From Paenibacillus sp. P25 (GTDB lineage Bacteria; Bacillota; Bacilli; Paenibacillales; NBRC-103111), in NCBI GenBank assembly GCA_024704175.1, contig CP085629.1:1550001-1614000 (forward strand): a stretch of 64,000 nt of DNA, read 5' to 3'. A program made the position numbers and the translations under genes. The notes under the pieces are model-generated. The model did no database searches. It was not told the origin of the DNA and was given only the letters and a program-made list of their open reading frames with translations. Below, piece after piece: positions 47,286-58,555 of this stretch (positions are counted from its first letter, which is position 1; every line of letters starts with the position of its first letter).

Positions 47286-49410
47286 CAAGGACAAAACGGT
47301 TCCAATGGATTCTGCTGGCGCTGCTCGCTTCGGTACCGGTCTCTGCGCTTCTGCCGGCTTCCCCTTCGGCGACCATGGGGAAGCCTACCAAAGGGACGCT
47401 TTGGCCCAGGAGCGCGGCTCGCTCCGGTGCATGCGGACGGGAAGCTCTTCTTCGAGCTGAAGAACGCCGTGATTTTGCCGTCGGAGAACGGGCCGACACT
47501 CTTTTTCACCATGACGGTGACGAATACCGATTCGAAGGAAATTTCCTTTCTGGACTACTGGGTGAAGGTGAGAGGGGCGTCGGATTCCGAATTCAAGGCG
47601 GACCTCCTTCCTACGGATAAGCTGAAAAAGACCGTGCCGTCCGGGCAAAGCATCGACTATTCGTTCTACGCCCCGGTGAACAGCTCGACCCAGCTGGGAG
47701 AGCTCCAATTTACGGTCACCCGTTGGAATTATGACAGCGCCGATCTGGAGGAAGAGATAGGCGATATCCGCTTTCCCGCGGACGGGCCTTCCGTGCTGGC
47801 TTCGGCCGCTTCCAGCCGCACCTTGCAATTCGGCGGCTTTCCCGTAGAGGCCGAGGTAAGCAAGCTGTATGTGCAGCCCAAGGAGGCATTTGTAACGCCC
47901 CGCCTGCTGCTCAAGCTGACCAACCGGGGAACGTCGAGTCTGAAGCTGCCTGGACTGCTGTACTCCCTGCGCACCGCCGGCGGGGCCTACTATCCGCTTG
48001 AGGCGGTCATTCCCGAGGGCAAACAGCGATTGAACCCGGATGTGCCGGTGGAGCTGCAGCTGACGGGTTCGAAAATTCCGCCCGGGACGCAGAACGGCGA
48101 TTGGCGACTCATCATCTCCCAGCCGGTTGCACTCTCAGGGGATCAGAAGCTGAATTACCCGATGGCGGCGCTTACGATGCCGGTTTCCACTCAGGATACG
48201 ATCCCGCTGGGCAGCCCGATCGAGTACACCAATACGAACGGAACCTACCGGCTGCAGGTGGAGAAGCTAACCCGCATGCCTTGGGAGGATCAGGACATCT
48301 TAAGCGCGAACCTGAGTCTGACGCATCAGGAGGCGGAGGCGCTCGCTTTTCCCGATCTGAAGGCTTACTTTGTTCTGGATGACGGTGTCAAGGTGGAGGC
48401 GAAGGAGATCCGTACGGATAAAGCGGTCGGTATTCCGCCGGGAACGCCGGTCCATACCGAGCTTGCGGCCAAGATTCCTTACCTTTATCCGTTCTCCTCG
48501 GTGAAGCTCGTGGTGCAGGAAAAGACCGGGGAGCAGACTTCGGCGGATATGGCGCAGTTTGATCTTCCACTGAGCGGCACCCACATGGCGGTCGTAGCTC
48601 TGGGCGGGGTACAGCCGATTACCGGAGCGGGACGCAGCGCCGTTTATTACCCGAGAGCGGTTCAAACCTACAAGGATGACACCTCGAAGCTGTTCGAGGT
48701 TCAGATGGAAATCATTAATTATGAAAAGCGCCCGTCGGCGGTTCCGAAGCTGGCGGCTTATCTCAAGACGCCGGACGACCGGATGTTCCCGGCCAAGCTG
48801 CGCGAAGTCAAGCAGAAGCTGAATCCCTCGGGAACGGCACTGGAGTCGTTCACGGCCAAAGCTGCCGCCGGACATGGACACGAAGGGGCTGAAACTCGTG
48901 ATCGGCGAAGCGGTGACGGACCAGCACTTCAGCGGAACCGACGAGAAGCCGGATGCTTATTTGAACGCGGTGGAAATGGCGCTTCCCGCTGAACGAACCG
49001 AAGTGCAATCGACCCTCAAGAATATCGACTTCTTCCCGTACCGGATTTCACTCGGGCATGTTCAGACTTGGCTGGACCGGAAAGAGCTTCGCGTCAATTT
49101 CAGGTACAAGCTCGAGAAGGACAATTACTACGAAACGAATTCGGAGGGAACGAGGCTCATTATCGAGTTTGAAGATATGAAGGGAAATGTCAAGCTGAGC
49201 GAAAGCTATTATTTGGAGACCAAGCCTGACGATGACGATGTAAAGCTGGATTTGGGCGAGCATGATACCAAAATTACCTGGGCGAACCCCGATCTGGTCT
49301 TTCTGGTTGAGCAGCTTAAGCAATATAAGCTGTCGGTCTATACGGAGCTGCAGGGAAAACGGAAGTCGCTGGCTTCGCGGACCGTAGACTGGTTTACGAT
49401 CCTGGAATAA
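47282..49410 (+). CDS. Large exported protein of the ABC operon (two frameshifts)
   Basis: A ~708-residue secreted or surface protein starting at TTG 47282 with a signal peptide (FQWILLALLASVPVSALLPAS). The rest looks beta-rich with several repeated modules, for example FTMTVTNTDSKEISFLDYWVKVRG near the start and further carbohydrate- or adhesion-like strands. Shifts near 47410 and 48870 need correcting. The start overlaps the stop of the ATPase-AbrB gene, so it is the last gene of the operon. A role as substrate, partner or extracellular sensor of the transporter is guesswork. Confidence 0.7.
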
Positions 49411-49419
49411 TCGGAGAAG

Positions 49420-49459
49420 CACCCTTACTCCTGAACGGATATGGGTGTTTTTTCTTTTT
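49420..49459 (+). terminator. Intrinsic terminator after the ABC operon
   Basis: CACCC (49420-49424) pairs with GGGTG (49443-49447), with an imperfect inner stem including TCC/GGA, and is followed by TTTTTTCTTTTT. It ends the 41673-49410 transcript. Confidence 0.75.
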
Positions 49460-49514
49460 CGGGCGGTATGTTAAAATGGAAGAATGAACCTCAAACGAAG
49501 GGAAGTGGCTTCGC

Positions 49515-50014
49515 ATGCGCATCGGTGTAGTGTCGGACACCCATATGTTTTTCGCGGGCGAAGGGGCTTCCCGCCGCACTGAAGCAGGGCCTGGCCGGCG
49601 TCGAGCTGATCCTGCATGCCGGCGATTGGGTGGACGAAGAGGTAGTCGAGCTGTTCACGGAACTCGCTCCGGTGGAAGGGATCGCGGGAAATAACGACGG
49701 TCCGGATATCGTCCGGCGTTTCGGCCGGCGCAAAGAGCTGGTGCTTGCCGGCCGCCGCATCGGGATGGTGCACGGGGACGGGGGCGCTCCGCACCGGACA
49801 TAGCCTTCCGCAGTTTCCAGAACGCTGCGGTGGACATCGTCGTCTTCGGGCATTCCCATATTCCGTTCAAGGAGCAGCGGGGCGGTATGCTTTGCTGTTC
49901 AATCCGGGCTCGCCTACCGACAAACGGCGGGAGCCCCGCTATTCGTTCGGCATCCTGAAGCTCGGGGAGACGGTGGAAGCGGAGCACCATTATTACGAAA
50001 GCAAAGAGCCGTGA
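49515..50014 (+). CDS. Metallophosphoesterase (YfcE/MJ0936-type, about three frameshifts)
   Basis: A calcineurin-like phosphodiesterase of ~165 residues. Five conserved metal motifs are present but lie in different frames: SDTH at the N-terminus, LHAGDW, AGNNDG, VHGDGG and FGHSHIPF. The frame changes near 49560, in the run around 49785 and near 49888. The protein then ends LGETVEAEHHYYESKEP at 50014. Each motif is intact, so the breaks look like indel errors. The start ATG 49515 has GAAGGGAAG upstream. Family members act on cyclic or diester phosphates; the natural substrate is unclear. Confidence 0.85.
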
Positions 50015-50071
50015 CGTACCAACGAGCGGTCGAACCTTAGTCGCAAGGAAAACAGAGGAGGCAGATGAATC

Positions 50072-50413
50072 ATGGCAGAGTGGAAAGAAATTACGACGAA
50101 CGAAGAATGGAACGAGCTTTACGAGCGGTCGGCGAGCAAACCGGTCGTTGTGCTGAAGCACAGCACCGCTTGCCCGGTCAGCGCCAACGCACTGAACGAA
50201 TATGAAGCTTATTTGGGGAAAAAGCCGAATCCGGACATCGACTATGTCATGGTGAAAGTGATCGAATCGCGTCCGGTGTCCAATCAAATTGCGGAAGATA
50301 CCGGAGTCAAGCATGCTTCCCCGCAAATTTTATATATCAAGAATAAGGAGACGATCTGGAACACCTCGCATTGGGCCATTACCGAGGAGCATATTACGGC
50401 CGTATTGGATTAA
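50072..50413 (+). CDS. ytxJ: Bacilliredoxin-like protein YtxJ
   Basis: A 113-residue thioredoxin-fold protein of the YtxJ/DUF2847 family, predicted monothiol bacilliredoxin. The single active Cys is in KHSTACPVSANA and the cis-Pro loop is KHASPQIL. It removes bacillithiol from proteins and low-molecular-weight thiols, consistent with a Bacillales-type host. ATG 50072 follows AGAGGAGGC. It lies between the metallophosphoesterase and an esterase in the same direction. Confidence 0.9.
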   Translation: MAEWKEITTNEEWNELYERSASKPVVVLKHSTACPVSANALNEYEAYLGKKPNPDIDYVMVKVIESRPVSNQIAEDTGVKHASPQILYIKNKETIWNTSHWAITEEHITAVLD

Positions 50414-50450
50414 GCGCCAGAAAAACGGTCAGAGAAAAGGGGAATCATCC

Positions 50451-51257
50451 ATGAGCGTGCGGCCTTTTCCGTTTTTTTCAGGAGCTTTGTATTCCCGCAA
50501 AGTATGCAATGTCTATCTTCCGCCCAGCTATCATACCTCGGAGGATCGGCGTTATCCCGTCATCTACTTGCTTCACGGCCTGTATGGAAGCGAAGCGCAC
50601 TGGTCGCTGAAGGGCGATGCCGAGGCGACCCTGGACGGCATGATCGCTTCCGGCCGTCTGCGGGAAAGCATTGTCGTGATGCCGAGCGACGGGGGATACG
50701 GTCAGGGGACCTTTTATGTGAACTGGTACGACGGGTCGGGCCGGTTCGAGGATTACTTCCTGTACGATCTCGTTCCGGCCATCGACCGGGAGTTTCGCAC
50801 CATCGCGATGCCGGCCCGGCGGGCCGTCTGCGGCTTGTCGATGGGAGGCTACGGCGCCTTCGTGCTGGCCTTGCGCAACCCGGACGTCTTCGGAGCCGCC
50901 TCCAGCATCGCCGGAGCGCTTACGTCCACAAGCCAGCTTACGGACGATCTGATCCGCTCGGAGGTATGCCGTATGATCGGGCCGGTGCAAGGGCCGTATG
51001 CCAAGGAACTGGATCTGCATGTGCTCGCAGCCCGACGGGTGAAGGAAGAGACGAAGCCCGCTCTTCACTTTAACTGCGGCATCTCCGATTCGCTCTATCC
51101 GCTCAATCTGGCGTACAAAGCGCCGCTGGATCAAATCGGTTACGAGCATGAATACATGGAATTCGAGGGTGAACATAACTGGGATTACTTCGGCTCGCAT
51201 TTACCGGAAGCGTTAGACTTTATCGAACGGCAGTTTAGCGCGTCTGCAGCGGACTGA
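50451..51257 (+). CDS. Esterase D-family alpha/beta hydrolase
   Basis: A 268-residue alpha/beta-hydrolase of the esterase D/antigen-85-like group. The serine nucleophile is in GLSMGGYGAF, the acid is likely the Asp of CGISDSLYP, and the His is in EGEHNWDYF. It has the oxyanion-side HGLYGSEAHW loop and lacks a signal peptide, so it is cytoplasmic. ATG 50451 follows AAAAGGGGAATC. A strong terminator lies 23 bases past the stop. Activity on carboxyl esters is likely; the substrate is not known. Confidence 0.87.
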   Translation: MSVRPFPFFSGALYSRKVCNVYLPPSYHTSEDRRYPVIYLLHGLYGSEAHWSLKGDAEATLDGMIASGRLRESIVVMPSDGGYGQGTFYVNWYDGSGRFEDYFLYDLVPAIDREFRTIAMPARRAVCGLSMGGYGAFVLALRNPDVFGAASSIAGALTSTSQLTDDLIRSEVCRMIGPVQGPYAKELDLHVLAARRVKEETKPALHFNCGISDSLYPLNLAYKAPLDQIGYEHEYMEFEGEHNWDYFGSHLPEALDFIERQFSASAAD

Positions 51258-51279
51258 GCCGAACCAGGGAATTACGGAC

Positions 51280-51325
51280 AAAGAAGCTTCCATCGCCACT
51301 TTCGGGTGTTGATGGAAGCTTCTTT
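51280..51325. terminator. Bidirectional intrinsic terminator
   Basis: A 15-base stem pairs AAAGAAGCTTCCATC (51280-51294) with GATGGAAGCTTCTTT (51311-51325) around a 16-base loop. It lies between two convergent genes, the esterase and the giant kinase. Confidence 0.9.
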
Positions 51326-51345
51326 GGTTGTAAATCTTACTCTCT

Positions 51346-54300
51346 TTAAACCTCCAATGCTGTTCTCACGGCTTCGGGAGCGGATTCCAAGGCCGTTCTC
51401 TTCTTGAAGTAAACCGTGAAGGTCGTACCGTTAAATTCGTCGGACCGGCATTCGATCCCGCCGCCGTAATGCTGCAAATAGCTGTTGGCGATGTGAAGCC
51501 CCAGGCCTGAATTGCTCGATTCCGGCTTGGTGGAGAAGCCTTTATCGAAGATCCGCTGGCGCTGCTCTTCCCGGATGTAGGAGCCGGTATTAAATACGGA
51601 CAGCTTGTAAAACTGCTCCTCTTCCTCTATCGACAGCTTCACGGTTCTCAGCGTGTCTTCTTCAGGAATGGCTTCGACCGCATTTTTCAAGAGGTTGTGT
51701 ACAATGCTTGAAAAATAGCTGATCGGCGACGTCAGCTCCTCGAAGGTACAGTCCAGCATGCCGCTGACCTGCAGATCGATCTTGCCGGAGATGCAGTGCA
51801 GCGACATATTGCTCAGGACGACGCCGAGCACCGGGAATTTGACCGAGTTCACCACAGACTGCTGTACGATCTCCTTGCACCAGACGGAAATATACTCCTT
51901 GGCCATATCGTGCTTATTCATCATCAGCGGCGCATGGACGGTCTGAACGTTGTTGATGAGCTCATGTTGGGCTTTGCGGATATTGAGCATGGTCGCCTCT
52001 GCGGATTGAACCCAGCGTTCCTTCTCGTCGAGCCGCTGACCTGACATTCTTCTCTTGTTCCTCCAGCGGCTGCAATTTATAATCTTTATCCTCCAGATGG
52101 GCGTATAGCTTAGAATTTTCGATCCAGACCGCGACCTCCGAGGCGAGCAGCTTCAAGGTCTCCCAGAGCTCCTCATGAAATACATTCCCGGCCGAACGGT
52201 TCTCAAGATAAAGAACGCCGGTCAGCCGGCCCAGATTGATCACCGGCAGACAGAGCACCGATTTGGGGCGGGCGTACTGCATATACGGATCTTTACCGAA
52301 TATATCGTTCTGCACGGCATCATCCATACCAATGGCCTGTTCCGTCCTTGCGGCGTACTGCAGCACGCTGACGGCAACGGAATCGCACTCCTCCAGAGGC
52401 AAGGAATGCATTGCGGTCAGCGGCCTGTGCAGGATTTTCTCCGCTTCGACATAGAGACGGTTGTCGCGGGCCAGCACAAGAACCCCTTTATCCGCGCCCG
52501 CATGCTCGAGGACGATCGTCATGATGCTGTCCAGCATGTTATGAAAGGCCGCCTCGTTTGAAATTGCCTGAGACGCCTTGACCATGGTGGATACATCGAT
52601 CGCCGGATCCCCGGATGGGCCCCGTGTGACCAGAAATGGGTATTTCCGCTCCAGATCGGCGGCCTTGCGTACGGCCCCCCACTGAGCGTAAAGCGTCCTT
52701 GCCTCCTGCAGGTAGGTTCTTGCTACCTTAATCCGGCCGATCTCCATGTAGTACCGCGCGGCGCATTCGTTAGCCATCGCTTCATACCCAAGGAACCGGT
52801 TCTTGCCCGCGTAATACATGGCTTGCTCATACTTTTCCATAGCCGCGTTCCCGTTCCCGTTCACACGGTCCCACTCCGCTTCGGCAAGCAGCTTCTGGTG
52901 CATGAAGTTGTCGGGCGAGTGACGCGCCCATTTGTCCAGGAAGCGAAGACTTTGGCGGATGATCTGGCGGTACTGGATCTTTTCCGCAGCGGACGCCTTC
53001 GGATATAAAGCGGAATATACCATCGCCCGGTTGAAATAATGCAAATTAATAAAGATCAGGCCGAACACCGATTTCAAGCTTTCTTCCGTCAGCTCGCAGA
53101 ATGTCTTCGCTTCTTCCATCCGGCCGAACATATAGAAGGTGAGCACCTGCAGAGTGTAATAGGTATGTACCGTCGCTTTGTTGGAAAAGCCTTGCAGCTG
53201 GGTTATTTCTTCTTCGTCCATAAACCGCTTCAGCGGGCTTTCCTCCGCCGCTTCCAGCGGCGCCGGGTCGTCCTTCATAAACATAATAAACCGCTGCAGC
53301 ACCGAAAAGATGGAAATCGTATCCTGGTCCTGCGCCTTATAGATAAACCCCCGATACTGCTCGGATTCCTTCAGTACATCGGACAAATGGTCGCCTTTGA
53401 TCAATCGCAGGAAGAAGCTGAAGGTGATCGAATAACCGGCATAGACAAAATCGCCGGATTCGAGCCCGAAACGGTATGCTTTGCGCAAATATTCGACATT
53501 CTGATCGATGTGGTCCCGCAGGTTGCTGGTAAATGCGCCGTAGCCGAAATACACCTTGCATTTGATCGCCCCGTTATCGAAAGCGTCGCTCAGCTTAAGT
53601 CCGAGGAGCCCGTAGTCCCAGCCGGCTTTCAGACGTCCGAAGACGGAACTGAGAATGACGCTATACGTGGAGTAGGCGTAGGCGGATCCCTCGGATTGAC
53701 CGTGGATCAACGAATAATTGAACATCTTCAGCATCAGGAAAATATATAGATCCGAATCCAAATAATAGGTCGGCGGGATCAGATTGACCATCAGCCGCAT
53801 GACGCATTTGTGCATGGGATCGGTCATCACCGGTGCGTCCAGCAGATCCTCCGGCTGCTTCGAGCCCATATTCCAGCGGGTCTTCAACATTTCCCAGAGG
53901 ATTGAGGCTTTGCTGGCGGACGAGGGAATCCGCATGCCCAGCGACCGAAGCCCTTCCATTCCCATCTGCAAGGCTTGTTCATGCTCTCCCATATTGGTGT
54001 ACAGCACCATCATCGAATTGTAGGCTTCCGCTTTTTCCAGCTTCGAACGGGCGTACTCCACGACGGTTTGGAACGTGAGCCTCGCTTGCTCGAAATGACC
54101 GCATAAATATTCCAGCTCGGCGAGCTCCAGCGTTAAAGCGAAGGCCAGCGGATACTGCTGCGACCAACGGGTGGATTTATCCAGCTGATTGAGGCCGTAA
54201 GCAGCGTATTTTAAGGCCGTGTCGTAGGCTGCATTGCATTTGGCTTTGCGGCAGGCCTGCAAATTAAGCCGTGCCAGGTCTTCCTCTTCTTGGGCCGAGA

Positions 54301-56490
54301 TGAGCTGATCCGCCCCTTGGTTCAGCTGATTGGCAATCTCAAAGATACGTTCCTTCTGCTCTTCGGGCGTCCATATTTGCTGATAGAGCCGTCCGAGCTG
54401 GACGTGCAGTTGTTTTTTGCGATCCGCCGGGAGCAGGGAATACACCGCCTGATGAACCCGGTCATGCATAAATTTATAATTCCGTTCCGCCGGCTGGCCC
54501 GGGGAGAACATGGCGAGTACCAGTCCGTCTTTCTCCGCTTGCCCCAGCGGCTTCGCCGTCTCGTCCTCCGGCAGGTCCGCCGCCAGAGAGAGGAGCGAGG
54601 CAGTGAATTGATGGCCGATGCAGGCGGCATACATCAACAGATGCAGAAGGGGCTCCGGCAGGCGGCGTATTTTGTTGATCATAAAATCGGCGACATTATC
54701 GGTAATGTGCAGCTCCTGAATCTTGTCCGCATCCCATTCCCACACACCGTCATCATAGTTGAAATAAAGCAGCTTCTGGTCGTATAAGGAACGGAAAAAC
54801 TGCTTCGTGAAGAACGGATTGCCCTTCGTCTTGCTCATGATCTGTTCGGACAGCTCGTGCACGGGCCGGCCGACCGGACGGAGCGTGTCGAGCACCATCC
54901 GTTCGACACTCGACGGCGCAAGCGGCTCCAGCGCAATGTGCAGGGCGGGATTGCCCGGATTCCGGCTAAGTTTATCGATAAGCCCGCGAAGCGGATGCAG
55001 CCCGCCGACCTCCTGATCACGGTATGCCCCGACGAACATGACATATTGACCGGATGAGCGGAGTGTGAGGTCCTGAATCAACTGAATCGATGCGGGATCC
55101 GCCCACTGCAGGTCGTCCAAAAATAAAATAAGCGGCCGCTCGGGAGAGACAAAGACGGACAAATATTTTTCCACGGTCAGAATAAACCGGTTGTGCGTCT
55201 CGGCCGGCGGCAGCTTGGACAGGGGCGGTCGCTTGCCCAGGATGAGCTCCATCTCAGGGCTCATCTCGATCAGGACCTGTCCGTTAGGCGCAACGGCCTC
55301 CAGAATGCGTTCCCGCCAGCATTGAAACTCATTTTCATTTAACGACAGCAAAAATTGAAGCGACTGTTTGCCGGCTTGATAAATGGCCTGGTAAGGCAAA
55401 TCCTGCTTAAATTGATCGAATTTCCCGCTGATGAATAAGCCGGACTGCTGCTGCAGCGATTTCTGAAACTCGTGAATCAGATAGGACTTGCCAATGCCGG
55501 ACAATCCGCTTACGAGCACATTGACCTGGTTGCCCTGTTTCACTTTGGCATAAGCGGTTTGCAGCGCCGACAGCTCGTCATCACGGCCGTACAAGGTTTC
55601 GGATACGTAAAATTGGTCCGACCCTGCGCCTGCTCCGATTTCGAAGTCGGGGATAGCTCCCCGAAGCTCCAGATGCCTCAAGCAGTGCTCCAGATCCCTT
55701 CGAAGCGCGAATGCGCTTGGATACCGCTGCTCCGGGTGCTTGGCCAAGCATTTCATCACCATATCCGACAGCACTTGGGGCACGGAGGAAGCAAGCTCCG
55801 CCGGGGAACCGGTGCCAACGCCACGTGACAATGGGCGAGTTCGTTGAGATCGCTGCTGCGGAACGGAGGGGAGCCGGTCAACATTTCGTAGAACACGACG
55901 CCAAGCGAATAAATATCGGTGCGGAAATCCACCTTCCGGTTCATCCGGCCGGTTTGCTCCGGGGCCAGGTAAGTAAGTGTTTCGGCGGTGCTGCCCGGGC
56001 CGGCTGACATCGGGTCTTGAGCTGGATCGGAGAAGGGAAGAGCCGCATGGAAATCGGCGATTTTCACGCTTTTTCTATCGGATTCGACAAAAAAAGCGTA
56101 TGGCGAAATTCGCAGATGCGACCAGTTCAACCGGTGGAGCTTTCGAACGGTCTCCGCCATGGCGATGGAAAGCTGCAGGAACAGCTGTAATTCCAAGGGT
56201 CCCGTGCGGAGCATAGAAGCAAGGGGCTCACCTTCAACATATTCCAGCATTAAAGCGTTTTCTCCAAGATAGGATACAAGCTCCAGGGAAGCGACCCGCT
56301 CCGGAAGAGAGAGGGAAGCGGAGACTTCTTTCTCGCGCTGGAGCCAATAAGCCTCGGACTGCCTCTGATCGTTTCCCCTTAACATCTTCAGCAGGCGTTT
56401 CTCGTTCGTCGTGGCGTTCTCCGCGCGATAAAGGACAAACGGACCGTTCTCATATAGACGGTCCAGTGTAATTCCGTTCATATTCCACAT
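51346..56490 (-). CDS. Giant multidomain kinase-like/AAA/TPR/GAF/histidine-kinase protein (two frameshifts)
   Basis: A ~1,714-residue regulator like the known trifunctional Ser/Thr kinase-ATPase-histidine kinases. A kinase-like domain fills residues 1-260, with LAPEQTGRMN. Next is an AAA/NACHT-like ATPase (P-loop SGLSGIGKSYLI near 327, Walker B ILFLDDLQWAD near 457), then a long helical TPR-like region (about 750-1260), a GAF domain (about 1300-1470) and a histidine kinase with HELINNVQ, LLKNAVEAIPE and GLGLHIANSYLQHYGG. The kinase catalytic loop lacks the HRD Asp (WSHLRISP), so it may be a pseudokinase. Shifts near 55815 and 52045 separate the parts. Confidence 0.8.
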
Positions 56491-56631
56491 GCCTTAGAAG
56501 CCCTCCGATACTTGCTATTGCCTATATTTTACTTTCTTGAGGCGGAGGAAGCAATATCATAATACAGAGTCTGAGGAATTTTGTTCCACCCTGAGGGCGG
56601 GTTCCATCCCAAAAGGTCGGGGCCTTGCCCC

Positions 56632-57066
56632 TCAGGATTTCTTCGGGAGCGCTCCGGCCAGCCGCTGCATATACTCGACCAGTCGCCGACGTTCCGCTTC
56701 CGTCAATTGTTCGAAAGGCTCGGATAACGATTCCGCCCAGAGCGATTCCGTATGCCGGATCAGATGAAGCCCTTGCTCCGTCAGCCGGACCAGCCGTACT
56801 CTTGCATCGGGGCCCGTACTTTCGCGGAAGACGAGACCGGATTTCTCCAAGCGGTCGATCATCTGCGTCATCGTGCTGGGACGCACGTCGAGGTGGGCGG
56901 CAAGCTGGCCTATGGTTCTCGGGCCGCTGCGGTTCAAATGGCGCAGCAGCGACCATTGAACCCGGGTGAGCGGGGTCTCCTGCTGGTCGAATACGTTGGA
57001 CCGGAGGAACCGGTTGATGGCCTGCATATAGGTGATGAACTGCTCTAGCGTTTCTCTGGTTTCCAT
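56632..57066 (-). CDS. MarR-family transcriptional regulator
   Basis: A 144-residue winged-helix regulator. It begins METRETLEQFITYMQAINRFL and has the helix-turn-helix in RTIGQLAAHLDVRPSTMTQMIDRLEKSGLVF, the wing in STGPDARVRLVRLTEQG, and C-terminal dimer helices. ATG 57066 is preceded by AGGAGG at a spacing of eight. The gene lies upstream of the giant kinase on the same strand, with a terminator between it and the polysaccharide deacetylase. Ligand and target are unknown. Confidence 0.88.
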   Translation of the reverse strand: METRETLEQFITYMQAINRFLRSNVFDQQETPLTRVQWSLLRHLNRSGPRTIGQLAAHLDVRPSTMTQMIDRLEKSGLVFRESTGPDARVRLVRLTEQGLHLIRHTESLWAESLSEPFEQLTEAERRRLVEYMQRLAGALPKKS

Positions 57067-57159
57067 AAGCTTAAGCCTCCTGCCCAAATTATATAGTGAA
57101 AGGAAAGCGGCTGACAATAAAAACCGCTTTCGGCCGGACGTGCGGCGAAGAGGCTCGAT

Positions 57160-57199
57160 AAAAAAAAGGGCCCGCGACCAACCGTAATTGGCGCGGACC
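57160..57199 (-). terminator. Intrinsic terminator of the deacetylase gene
   Basis: Read on the minus strand, GGTCCGCG pairs with CGCGGGCC (one G-T pair) and is followed by seven or more T (57160-57167 on the plus strand are A). It lies 19 bases past the deacetylase stop. Confidence 0.85.
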
Positions 57200-57217
57200 G
57201 GGAGGGAAGCGGCGCGG

Positions 57218-58378
57218 CTAACGCCGGACGGCGTCCCTGGAGGGAGTCAGCCGCTCAGAGAACGTATGAAGCACCGGATTATAGACGATGCGGATGCCCA
57301 TCACCTTCTGCAGATCGTCGAGCTGGATCTGGGCCTTGCGGCCTTTCTTGATCACCGGCTGGGACAGTGTCAGCATTTGGTCGCCTAACGTTACAGTAGA
57401 GCTGTCCACCCGTGTCTTCCAATGATGATTATGATAATAGAAGTTGATCGTTTCGTCTTTGTCCTGAATCATGGTACCGCCCACTTGACCTACCGTATCG
57501 CGGAACGGAACGTAGTCGAAGGTCTGCTTCAGATCCACCGCCTTGCGAAGGATGGAACGGTTCAGCTCCTCGGGGGAGATGCTCGGATTGCCGGCGGTAA
57601 TCCTCGGGATCTGAAGCGGATCATCATCCCTTGTCGCCATTTCGCTGACTACCGTGAAGGCATAGCGGATGCCGGAACGGCTCAGCAGGGAGGAGGCTTC
57701 TGCATCATAAGTGCCGAACGGATAAGCGTAAGCGTCGGCGCGCGTCTGGTAGATCGTTCTGAGCTTGGATATGCAGGCGCGCGTATCACTTAAGATGCGC
57801 TCGTCATGCTCCGCCGCGGTCTCGGTATGTCCGTCCCTGGTCAAGAGCGTGGTAAGCAGGGGCTTACCGTCCGCTTCGCCGTGAAGCTGGTCGGAGTGGC
57901 ACTGAAAGTCGATGCCTTCCGAGCGGACACGGGTCATTTCCTTCAGCTCGTCCATGGAGGCGTACGGGATGTTGCCGCTGTCCGGGTGTTCCGCATAATT
58001 GGTAATTATGAAATTCACAGCCGGAATGCCGAGATCCTTCAGGATCGGGTACCCGATATCGTGAAAGCTCTTGTATCCGTCGTCGAAGGTGACCAGTACG
58101 GCATTATCCGGTACGGCCCCGCCGGCCATATAATGCTCGAATTGGCGCAGTGAGATGAAATGATAGTTTTGCTGCTGCAAATAAGTGAGTTGATCGCGGA
58201 AAAGCTTCGGGGTTATCGTAACATTGCTCTTGGCGGTGTCGCTGAGATGGTGATACATCAGGACGGCGACCTGGTCTTTGTAGATATAATTCGGCGTTCC
58301 CGATCCGATAAAGGGAAGCGTGCCGAGACCGATCAGGAGCAATAGCATCACTTTGGGAAGAAAAGTCCTCACTCTCAA
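57218..58378 (-). CDS. Polysaccharide deacetylase (NodB domain) with C-terminal stalk-like domain
   Basis: A 386-residue exported carbohydrate esterase 4 enzyme. An N-terminal anchor (FLPKVMLLLLIGLGTLPFIG) precedes the NodB domain. Its catalytic motif is TFDDGYKS, the metal His pair is in CHSDQLH, and YAYPFGTYD gives the next motif. The C-terminal ~90 residues resemble the copper-amine-oxidase-like stalk domain with GDQMLTLSQPVIKKG. It probably de-N-acetylates cell-wall glycans or exopolysaccharide. It is intact. The start ATG 58378 faces the TIGR01777 gene, so the intergenic region holds divergent promoters. Confidence 0.88.
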   Translation of the reverse strand: MRVRTFLPKVMLLLLIGLGTLPFIGSGTPNYIYKDQVAVLMYHHLSDTAKSNVTITPKLFRDQLTYLQQQNYHFISLRQFEHYMAGGAVPDNAVLVTFDDGYKSFHDIGYPILKDLGIPAVNFIITNYAEHPDSGNIPYASMDELKEMTRVRSEGIDFQCHSDQLHGEADGKPLLTTLLTRDGHTETAAEHDERILSDTRACISKLRTIYQTRADAYAYPFGTYDAEASSLLSRSGIRYAFTVVSEMATRDDDPLQIPRITAGNPSISPEELNRSILRKAVDLKQTFDYVPFRDTVGQVGGTMIQDKDETINFYYHNHHWKTRVDSSTVTLGDQMLTLSQPVIKKGRKAQIQLDDLQKVMGIRIVYNPVLHTFSERLTPSRDAVRR

Positions 58379-58486
58379 GTCTCCTATTAAGTATGTTGGA
58401 ATCTATCAGCCGATTTCAGAGAGTCCAATCCGATTATATCCAAACGGCCTGAGGGTGTAAATTGGTTTTATCAAATATTTATTTTT

Positions 58487-58514
58487 TTGAAAGCGGACAA
58501 GTTTGTTATATAAT
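58487..58514 (+). promoter_or_regulatory. Sigma-A-type promoter
   Basis: TTGAAA (58487-58492) and TATAAT (58509-58514) are 16 bases apart. The predicted start is ~35 bases before the epimerase ATG at 58556. Confidence 0.75.
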
Positions 58515-58555
58515 GAGGGACACGGACATTAACTGGATGAGTGAGGGAAGCTTCT

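Noticed and set aside
56589..56640. CCTGAGGGC/GCCCCTCAGG inverted repeat as a terminator of the MarR gene
   Set aside because: It overlaps the MarR stop and no T run follows on the minus strand. It may be fortuitous.
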